A stretch of 64,000 nucleotides of DNA from Caulobacter vibrioides (GTDB lineage Bacteria > Pseudomonadota > Alphaproteobacteria > Caulobacterales > Caulobacteraceae). Both the position numbers and the translations under genes were made by a program. Shown piece by piece: positions 1 through 5,677 of this stretch (position 1 is the first letter of the stretch; every line of letters begins with the position of its first letter). A model generated the notes under the pieces. It was not told where the DNA came from and did no database searches. It saw nothing but the letters and a program-made list of their open reading frames with translations. The DNA lies in contig NZ_CP023315.3 of assembly GCF_002310375.3 (NCBI RefSeq), positions 186,001 to 250,000 on the forward strand, given 5' to 3'.

Positions 1-308
1 GTGACGCGGTCGTCGTCGCGCCGGGCTTGCGCAAGGTCGGGGCCGTCTTCCCGGCAGCGCATGGTTCGCAGCTTCAAGATCTGGAAGGGGGCGCCGCCCA
101 GGCCGCCGCGGGTCTGGCGGAACAGGGCGGGACCGGGTGACTCGAGCCTGATGACGACGGCCGCCAGCAGCAGAAGGGGCGCGAACAGGACGATCAACAG
201 CGACGCGGCCGCGACATCAAGGGCGCGCTTTCGCACGTCGAGCGCCACCCGAGGGAGCGGTCCCTGCAAGCCCGGCGCTAAGAGCTGCGAACAAGGCTCC
301 CCGTCCAC
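1..308 (-). CDS. pssY: Polyprenyl-phosphate sugar phosphotransferase, PssY-like (partial, 3' end outside window)
   Basis: This is the N-terminal part of a bacterial sugar transferase, which moves a sugar-1-phosphate onto undecaprenyl phosphate at the inner membrane to start a polysaccharide repeat unit. Translated on the minus strand it shows a basic segment (VRKRALDV), one hydrophobic helix (AASLLIVLFAPLLLLAAVVI) and then the family hallmark RLESPGPALFRQTRGG followed by KLRTM. The catalytic region lies beyond the left edge. No long N-terminal multi-TM domain precedes the helix, so this is the short PssY/PssZ type rather than the WbaP type. I chose the GTG at 308; an upstream in-frame GTG at 332 is also possible. 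In C. crescentus pssY lies near export genes, as it does here. Confidence 0.75.
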   Translation of the reverse strand, partial: MDGEPCSQLLAPGLQGPLPRVALDVRKRALDVAAASLLIVLFAPLLLLAAVVIRLESPGPALFRQTRGGLGGAPFQILKLRTMRCREDGPDLAQARRDDDRV

Positions 309-506
309 CAGATAACCCTCTATATTCCCCACCAAGTTGTGGACTGGTTTCCAGTTCCACCCCGACAAGCTATCGCAATCACCCCAGAGCGTCGCGGCCA
401 AAATTCGGCAGGACTCTCAAAAGTGTTAACGCGCGATAGACCGTATTCTTTCACGCGTCTTTAGCGGCGCTGACTTTAGATCGGCAGCCAGCAGGAGTGC
501 TGTCTG

Positions 507-656
507 ATGATCGACGCTGAAATGTCCTTCGCCCACGTGGCGTCCGCTGGCCCGCCCCGGAAGCGCTTCGCCCCGCTGGTGGGCCTTGGTCTGGCTGCGG
601 GGTTGTCCTCGGGTCTTTGGGCCCTGCTGGTCTTCGGCGTGATGCGCCTTATCTGA
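507..656 (+). CDS. Small single-pass membrane protein, 49 aa, unknown function
   Basis: A short reading frame starts at ATG 507 with a good Shine-Dalgarno AGGAG nine bases upstream (493-497). It has a polar N-terminus with a basic patch (PPRKRF) and one hydrophobic segment from about residue 23 to 47, typical of a small inner-membrane protein. It ends shortly before a strong terminator at 689-722, as expected for a real transcript. I do not recognise a family. It is divergent from the sugar transferase at the left edge and could have a role in the same envelope process, but that is only position-based inference. Confidence 0.5.
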   Translation: MIDAEMSFAHVASAGPPRKRFAPLVGLGLAAGLSSGLWALLVFGVMRLI

Positions 657-688
657 TCTCCCGGAAACCCTAGGGTCCACCGCGCTTC

Positions 689-722
689 AAAACACCCGCT
701 CCGTCAACGGAGCGGGTGTTTT
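689..722. terminator. Bidirectional rho-independent terminator
   Basis: A perfect 15-bp stem (AAAACACCCGCTCCG at 689-703 with its complement at 708-722) has a TCAA loop and A/T flanks on both sides. It can end transcripts from the small ORF on the left and the convergent cysteine peptidase gene on the right. Confidence 0.85.
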
Positions 723-814
723 GCTGTCCAGACCTTGGTTCAGACAACGACAAACCCCGAGCCGCTGGCTCGGGGTTGAAACTTGTTCGGCGGCGTTTCG
801 GCGGTGCGCGCTGC

Positions 815-1633
815 TTAAGCGATGCTCGTCCAAAGGCCTGTGCCCGGCACCTGGCGCTGCACCCACTGATAGTTCAGGTCCGACCAGGGCGTGGCCCAAG
901 GCGTAAGGTTGTCGAGCACCCAATCGCCGCTCTTGGTGGAAACCATCAACACCGCGTGGCCCTCGCCCCGCGCCGTGACCGCGACGGCGAGCGAGAGGGT
1001 CGACTCCGGAACGCCGGCGGCGATCAGCTGGCGGCGCTTCTCCAGGGCGAAATCTTCGCAATCGCCATAGAGCTTGCCATCGACCAGGCGAGGCAGCGCC
1101 CAATACTCTTCCTGACCGTACAGATCGCTATCGTTGGCCTTCTTCACCGCGCGATTGACCTGCTGGTTGATCCTGTTCAGCAGCTTCAACTGGTCGCGTT
1201 CCTGAGTGTCGAACCAGGTCAGCACGGTCTCGGCTTTCTCGATCGGCGTGAAGGCGCGGGCGTGACCCGCGGCCACGAAGTCCTCGATCGGGCCGAGCGT
1301 AACCGCCTCGATGGTCTCCACCGACACAAGCTTGACCTCGGTGGCCTCTACGTCCTCCCCGGCAGCGGAAGTCGTGAACACGCGCGCCGGCGACAGGCCC
1401 ATGGACGAGGTCGGCGCCAGAGTCTGGCGGGTTTGCGAGCGGAGGAAAGCCAGTTGGGTGGCGGGGAGGCCGCAGGTCTCGACATCCCGGCGGCAAAGGT
1501 CGGCGAAGCCCACCGGCGCGACGACACCGTGACCGCGCGGCATGAACGGCATGTCGCCGGCCTTGGCTTGGACACCGGTCATCAACGCAGCGGCGCTGAT
1601 GAGTCCGATAACAATGTTTCGCGCCTTGAACAT
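815..1633 (-). CDS. Periplasmic transglutaminase-like cysteine peptidase (BTLCP, DUF920)
   Basis: The 272-residue protein has an N-terminal Sec signal peptide (hydrophobic stretch IVIGLISAAALMTGVQAKA). The papain-like triad of bacterial transglutaminase-like cysteine peptidases is visible: Cys in GDCEDFA, His in EGHAVLMV and Asp in WVLDN. In other proteobacteria (for example LapG) such enzymes cleave a surface adhesin under c-di-GMP control; this one may act similarly, but no LapD-like partner or adhesin is adjacent. The start at 1633 has a GAGG ribosome site seven bases upstream. The upstream region is AT-rich and holds an inverted-repeat cluster shared with the divergent phosphatase gene. 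Confidence 0.85.
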   Translation of the reverse strand: MFKARNIVIGLISAAALMTGVQAKAGDMPFMPRGHGVVAPVGFADLCRRDVETCGLPATQLAFLRSQTRQTLAPTSSMGLSPARVFTTSAAGEDVEATEVKLVSVETIEAVTLGPIEDFVAAGHARAFTPIEKAETVLTWFDTQERDQLKLLNRINQQVNRAVKKANDSDLYGQEEYWALPRLVDGKLYGDCEDFALEKRRQLIAAGVPESTLSLAVAVTARGEGHAVLMVSTKSGDWVLDNLTPWATPWSDLNYQWVQRQVPGTGLWTSIA

Positions 1634-1732
1634 GCTGACCTCGCTGTGTTCGTGAGGTCAGTATTCATGCGGGGTCCGAAAATGAGCTGAATTTAGATGG
1701 TATAATCTATGTGTTAGACTGTAATGAATTGA

Positions 1733-1771
1733 ATATTTACCAAAACAAAACTCGAATTTACTTGGTAAATT
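1733..1771. promoter_or_regulatory. Cluster of GTAAAT inverted repeats, possible operator
   Basis: In the AT-rich space between divergent genes, ATTTACCAA (1733-1741) is the inverse of TTGGTAAAT (1762-1770). A second perfect palindrome, AATTTAC-TTG-GTAAATT (1755-1771), overlaps the right arm. Three half-sites of the same sequence in 40 bp look like a binding site for a dimeric regulator of either neighbour. The regulator is unknown. Confidence 0.35.
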
Positions 1772-1897
1772 GGCCGGAAAAGATTGTGATGAATTGTAGG
1801 TTAACGCGTCGGCTTTCGGTTGAACGCTGATGCGCCCTCGGGGTAAAATGCAGGCTTAGTCCTTCGGCGACCTCGGGTCGCTTGCGTGGCGAGTTCG

Positions 1898-2686
1898 ATG
1901 TTCAAGGCCCTGTTCCGTCCCAAGCAGAAAGAGCGCCGCCCGGTCTCCACCGACGGGCGGGTGCTTTACGCCGTTGGCGACGTGCATGGACGATTAGACC
2001 TCTTGGACGGTCTGATCGCGCGGATGACCGAGGACTACAGCACCCTCGGGCGGCAGGATCCGCCGGTCCTGGTCATGCTTGGCGACTATGTGGACCGTGG
2101 CGCGCAGTCCGCTGGCGTGATCGATCGCCTCATCGCTCTGAGCGGCCAGGCGGCGGAGGGGCATTTCGAGCTTCGCGCCCTGATGGGCAATCACGAGGAA
2201 ACCCTGCTGCATTTCCTCGATGATCCGCAGGCCGGCCCGTCGTGGGTGGAGTACGGCGGCGGCGAGACCATGGCGTCCTATGGCGTCCAGCGCCCCGTGG
2301 GCCGGGTGGAGCTGGAAGTCTGGGAGCAGACCCGCGTGGCCTTCCGGGCGGCCTTGCCGCCCCGGCATGAGCAATTTCTACGCCGGTTGGAGCTGATGGC
2401 CGTCTATGGCGACTATGTCTTCGTGCACGCCGGCGTGCGGCCGGGCCTGCCGCTCGAGCGGCAGGTCGCTGCGGATCTCCTGTGGATCCGCAACGACTTC
2501 CTCGACAACGCCCACGGATTGAGGGCCACCGTCGTTCACGGCCACACACCGGTCGAGGAGGTGTTCGTCGGCCGGCAACGCATCAATGTCGATACGGGCG
2601 CCTACGCCACGGGCGTGCTGACCGCTGTGAGACTTGATGGGGGTGAGCCCAAGATCATTCAATTTAGTAAGGCGCGTGCGGCTTAG
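1898..2686 (+). CDS. PPP-family serine/threonine-type metallophosphatase
   Basis: A cytoplasmic metallophosphoesterase of about 262 residues in the bacterial PrpA/PrpB-like group of PPP phosphatases. The metal and catalytic motifs appear in order: GDVHGR near residue 31, GDYVDRG near 65, GNHE near 104, HAGVRPG near 180 and HGHT near 216. These bind two metal ions and hydrolyse phosphomonoesters, either on phosphoproteins or on small molecules such as dinucleoside tetraphosphates. The substrate cannot be told from sequence. There is no signal peptide; the N-terminus is basic. ATG 1898 was preferred over an in-frame GTG at 1886 because neither has a strong ribosome site and ATG is the commoner start. 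Confidence 0.85.
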   Translation: MFKALFRPKQKERRPVSTDGRVLYAVGDVHGRLDLLDGLIARMTEDYSTLGRQDPPVLVMLGDYVDRGAQSAGVIDRLIALSGQAAEGHFELRALMGNHEETLLHFLDDPQAGPSWVEYGGGETMASYGVQRPVGRVELEVWEQTRVAFRAALPPRHEQFLRRLELMAVYGDYVFVHAGVRPGLPLERQVAADLLWIRNDFLDNAHGLRATVVHGHTPVEEVFVGRQRINVDTGAYATGVLTAVRLDGGEPKIIQFSKARAA

Positions 2687-2755
2687 AGTTCGTCTTGTTC
2701 ATCGCGCGGTCACGTGCGATGTGGCATTGCAATTTCCAGGTCTGACAAGTCCTAG

Positions 2756-3367
2756 ATGAGACGCTATTCCATGATCGGTTTTTCGAAACTCTCGCGCGTG
2801 TTCGCCATGTGGGCGGCCGTGGTTTTCATGATGGTATCGACGTCGAGCGGCATGGCTCATGCCCAGGTCGGCTCCGAACCCGCGCCCGTGACGGGCGCGG
2901 CGCAGGCGATAGACTATCTGCTGGGCCCGGGCGACAAGGTTCGGGTCACTGTGTATGGCGAGGAATCGCTGTCGGGCGAGTTCTTCGTAGCCGGCAGCGG
3001 GCTGATGTCCTTGCCCCTGATTGGCGAGATCAAGGTCGGCGGCATGACCGTCGGCCAGTTCCAGTCGGCGGTCCAGGACAAGCTGAAGGATGGCTATCTG
3101 AAGGACCCGCGCGTCAGCGCCGAAGTGCTGACCTTCCGCCCGTTTTACATCCTGGGCGAAGTCGAGAAGCCGGGCACCTACCCCTACACCTCTGGCCTGA
3201 CGGTCCAGAACGCTGTGGCGACGGCGGGCGGCTTCACCTACCGGGCCGATAAGAAGAACGTTTTCATCAAACGCAATGGCGCAACGTCGGAAGTTAAGGG
3301 CGAACTGACGCCCTCGACCTTGGTGGCGCCTGGCGACACGATCCGGATCGGCGAGCGCTTCTTCTGA
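2756..3367 (+). CDS. Outer-membrane polysaccharide export protein (OPX, Wza/GumB-like)
   Basis: A 203-residue export protein with a signal peptide (hydrophobic stretch ending GMAHAQ). A Poly_export domain follows (DYLLGPGDKVRVTVYGEESLSGEFFV and onward), then an SLBB-type beta-grasp segment (FYILGEVEKPGTYPYTSGLTVQNAVATAGG). It is the short GumB type and lacks the C-terminal helix domain of E. coli Wza. It should form the periplasmic/outer-membrane conduit for an exopolysaccharide. No lipobox cysteine is visible. The PssY-like initiating transferase is only 2.4 kb away, and capsular polysaccharide genes cluster in this part of the C. crescentus genome. An alternative start is ATG 2771. Confidence 0.85.
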   Translation: MRRYSMIGFSKLSRVFAMWAAVVFMMVSTSSGMAHAQVGSEPAPVTGAAQAIDYLLGPGDKVRVTVYGEESLSGEFFVAGSGLMSLPLIGEIKVGGMTVGQFQSAVQDKLKDGYLKDPRVSAEVLTFRPFYILGEVEKPGTYPYTSGLTVQNAVATAGGFTYRADKKNVFIKRNGATSEVKGELTPSTLVAPGDTIRIGERFF

Positions 3368-3391
3368 TCCTGACGAGAAAACCCAATGTGC

Positions 3392-3421
3392 AAAGGTCCG
3401 GCGGAAACGTCGGGCCTTTTT
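3392..3421 (+). terminator. Rho-independent terminator after the OPX gene
   Basis: The stem AAAGGTCCG (3392-3400) pairs with CGGGCCTTT (3411-3419) with one G.T pair and a 10-base loop, followed by a T-rich run. It closes the export-protein transcript before the secretion island. Confidence 0.75.
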
Positions 3422-4034
3422 GTTTGTCGGCCGTCGACAGCGTTGAGGCGTGATCGTCGGCCGAAGTGCTCTGTCACCGGGGCCCTGGTCCGGACGACCA
3501 GTCAGTCGGCGGCTCGCTATTCCATAGCGCCCGGCTAGCCCCGGGCGGACTTCCCGGCCTCCGCAGACGGGTCAAGCCTCGGGCAAGGGAAGTTCAAAAA
3601 GGGCGACGCCCCGTCTAGAGGAGCCGCGCGGGCCTCGCCCGATGATCGGTAAACAAGGGCAAGATGAAATTGTCTCTATACTGATTAATCTGGATCTGTC
3701 AGGCGTCAAAAGCCTGCTGCGCGCCCTTCTCAACTGGGATGCGCGCCATGATTGCATCCGCGATATCGGTCCAATTCGCGGCCTTCAAAAATCTGTCTTA
3801 TTTCTGTGAAAAAAGACGAGGCTCGATTCAACGCGCACAGCATAGCTTAGGCGAATTATTGTCTTTTAGACTCTCGCCAGAGATGTTTTCAGAGTCTTTT
3901 GAATCGGACATCACAAAGCCAAGCGTATAGAGCGCTCCGGCTATTCCGCAAAAACTGTCACAATTGCCGACTAAACAGCCTCGGAGGCGTGACCGCCTGC
4001 GTTCGTCGCGGCTTGAGAAACCAGAGGGGCTCCT
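3422..4034. other. Intergenic region of about 610 bp upstream of elpS; no gene seen
   Basis: No convincing protein gene is present; the short open frames have no family features and poor ribosome sites. From about 3640 to 3970 the DNA is clearly more AT-rich than its surroundings. It contains two Pho-box-like sequences (3793-3810, and a weaker one at 3955-3972 whose first half CTGTCAC is good and second half poor). It is best read as the promoter region of elpS and perhaps of the whole secretion operon. Confidence 0.6.
3793..3810 (+). promoter_or_regulatory. Candidate Pho box upstream of elpS
   Basis: CTGTCTT-ATTT-CTGTGAA matches the direct-repeat Pho box (two CTGTCAT-like 7-mers separated by an A/T 4-mer) at 6/7 and 5/7 positions with correct spacing. 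It would bind phosphorylated PhoB under phosphate starvation. It is about 225 bp before the GTG start of elpS, so a long leader would be needed if it sets the only promoter. Confidence 0.5.
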
Positions 4035-5591
4035 GTGAAGCTGTATAGAAACCTAATCCTCATGAGCTGCGCCGCCATGGCGCTGGCTGGCTGCGGCTCG
4101 GACGACATCGCGTCGCCGGGAACCGGCGGCAACGTCACCATCAACAACCCGACGACGCCGACCACGCCGACGACGCCGACCACCCCGACGACGCCGACCA
4201 CGCCGACGGCCGTGACGCCGGCCTCGGGCTGCCCGACGATCGCCGACCCGCAAGGTCTGAAGGATGACGGCACGATCACGGGCCCGACGGGCACGTGGCG
4301 CGTGTGCACCCTGCCCTCGCGCATCAACCGCTCGATCACCCTGCCGAAGATTTCGGGCCTGCTGTACCAGATGGCTGGCCGTGTCGACGTCGGCACCGAC
4401 GGCGGCTTCACGCGGACGGCCGCTGACTCGAACGTCACGCTGACGATCGAGCCGGGCGTCATCGTCTACGGCGGCACGGGCGTGTCCTGGATGGCCGTCA
4501 ACCGCGGCAACAAGATCAACGCCGTCGGCACCGCCACGCGTCCGATCGTGTTCACCAGCCGTGACAACGTCCTGGGCCTGAACACCGAAACCTCGCAAGG
4601 CCAATGGGGCGGCATCGTGCTGCTGGGCCGCGCGCGGGTTACCGACTGCAGCACCGGTTCGACCGCTGCGGGCACCTGCGAGCGTCAGACCGAAGGCGCG
4701 GCCGATCCGGCCCTGTTCGGCGGCGCGGACGACGCCGACAACAGCGGCACCATGCGCTACGTCCAGATCCGCTACTCGGGTTACGTGCTGGGCGCCAACG
4801 TCGAACTGCAATCGCTGACGCCGTCGGGCGTGGGCAGCGGCACCGTGCTGAGCCACATCCAAAGCTACAACAGCTCGGATGACGGCGTTGAGTTCTTCGG
4901 CGGCAAGCCGAGCATGAAGTACTACGTTTCGGTCGGCGCTGACGATGACAGCTTCGACTCGGACGTCGGCATGACCGGCGACTTCCAGTACGGCCTGCTG
5001 ATCCAGCGCGACGGCGCCGGCGACGCTCTGCTGGAAATCGACAGCAACGGTCGTGAAACCGAGACCCCGCGCCAAACGCTGCGCATCTCGAACTTCACGA
5101 TGATCCAGCGTCAGGTCAGCAGCAACAACGAAGCCAACGATCTGGCCTCGATCCTGCTGCGTGGTAACTCGGACACGACGATTGCCAACAGCGTCATCCT
5201 GTCGCCGAACAACGAATGCCTGCGCATGAACGGTTCGGGCGCCGCGCCCGCTACGCTGATCGCGCGCTCGTTCGTCATGACCTGTAACGCCACCAAGTAC
5301 CTCGGTAGCGGCTCGTATAACGCCACGACCGTCCAGTCGCTGTTCGGTCCGGGCGGCAACAACAACATCGACGCCTTCACGTCGACGCTGAGCGGCTTCA
5401 TCAACGGTGCGAACGAACTGCAGGTCGCGGTGTTCAACGTGACGGGCCTGGGCGCGTTCTTCAGCCCGACCACCTACATCGGCGCTGTCCGTGACAGCAA
5501 CGACACCTGGTGGGCTGGCTGGACCTGCAACAGCGCTGCGGCGAACTTCGGTTCGACCAGCACCGCCTGCACGTCGCTGCCGACCAACTAA
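4035..5591 (+). CDS. elpS: ElpS-like secreted surface lipoprotein, T2SS substrate
   Basis: A 518-residue lipoprotein. GTG 4035 has GAGGGG just upstream and gives a lipoprotein signal peptide with lipobox LAGC, so Cys20 is the lipidated residue. The residues after it (G-S-D-D) do not signal inner-membrane retention in the usual +2 position. A Pro/Thr linker of TTP repeats (residues 40-57) follows, then a parallel beta-helix-like domain rich in Asn, Ser and Thr. In C. crescentus the protein at this position, ElpS, is reported as an extracellular lipoprotein made during phosphate starvation and exported by the adjacent T2SS; some reports link it to alkaline phosphatase activity. Codon use is strongly biased to GC-ending codons, suggesting high expression. 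A terminator follows, so downstream genes may be made at lower level. Confidence 0.8.
   Translation: MKLYRNLILMSCAAMALAGCGSDDIASPGTGGNVTINNPTTPTTPTTPTTPTTPTTPTAVTPASGCPTIADPQGLKDDGTITGPTGTWRVCTLPSRINRSITLPKISGLLYQMAGRVDVGTDGGFTRTAADSNVTLTIEPGVIVYGGTGVSWMAVNRGNKINAVGTATRPIVFTSRDNVLGLNTETSQGQWGGIVLLGRARVTDCSTGSTAAGTCERQTEGAADPALFGGADDADNSGTMRYVQIRYSGYVLGANVELQSLTPSGVGSGTVLSHIQSYNSSDDGVEFFGGKPSMKYYVSVGADDDSFDSDVGMTGDFQYGLLIQRDGAGDALLEIDSNGRETETPRQTLRISNFTMIQRQVSSNNEANDLASILLRGNSDTTIANSVILSPNNECLRMNGSGAAPATLIARSFVMTCNATKYLGSGSYNATTVQSLFGPGGNNNIDAFTSTLSGFINGANELQVAVFNVTGLGAFFSPTTYIGAVRDSNDTWWAGWTCNSAAANFGSTSTACTSLPTN
4152..4205 (+). repeat. 9-bp/18-bp coding tandem repeat (TTP)n in elpS
   Basis: Six in-frame copies of a 9-bp unit (ACGACGCCG or ACCACGCCG, alternating to give an 18-bp period) encode TTP repeats between the lipid anchor and the folded domain. 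Copy number could vary by slippage in whole codons without frameshift. Confidence 0.9.
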
Positions 5592-5614
5592 GACGACGCG
5601 ACTTCGTCGAAGCG

Positions 5615-5649
5615 GGGGGCGGCTGGAACACGGCTGCCCCCCATTTTTA
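5615..5649 (+). terminator. Rho-independent terminator/attenuator between elpS and the TonB receptor
   Basis: GGGGGGC (5615-5621) pairs with GCCCCCC (5637-5643), extended inward by GGC/GCT pairing, and is followed by ATTTTT. It starts 23 bases after the elpS stop and ends 28 bases before the next start, so it probably makes elpS mRNA far more abundant than the receptor and gsp message. Confidence 0.8.
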
Positions 5650-5677
5650 CCTGCCTAACTCCCCGGGGGGATCGGAT

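Noticed and set aside
3739-3930. 63-residue open frame in the elpS upstream region
   Set aside because: AT-rich, no ribosome site, no family features, and it covers the Pho-box-like sequence; more likely promoter DNA.
4152-4205. Direct repeats as a possible CRISPR array
   Set aside because: The 9-bp units are contiguous with no spacers and encode an in-frame TTP linker.
4053-5075. Long minus-strand open frame (340 codons) opposite elpS
   Set aside because: Arg/Ala/Val-rich composition typical of an antisense frame in GC-rich coding DNA; the plus frame has the lipoprotein features.
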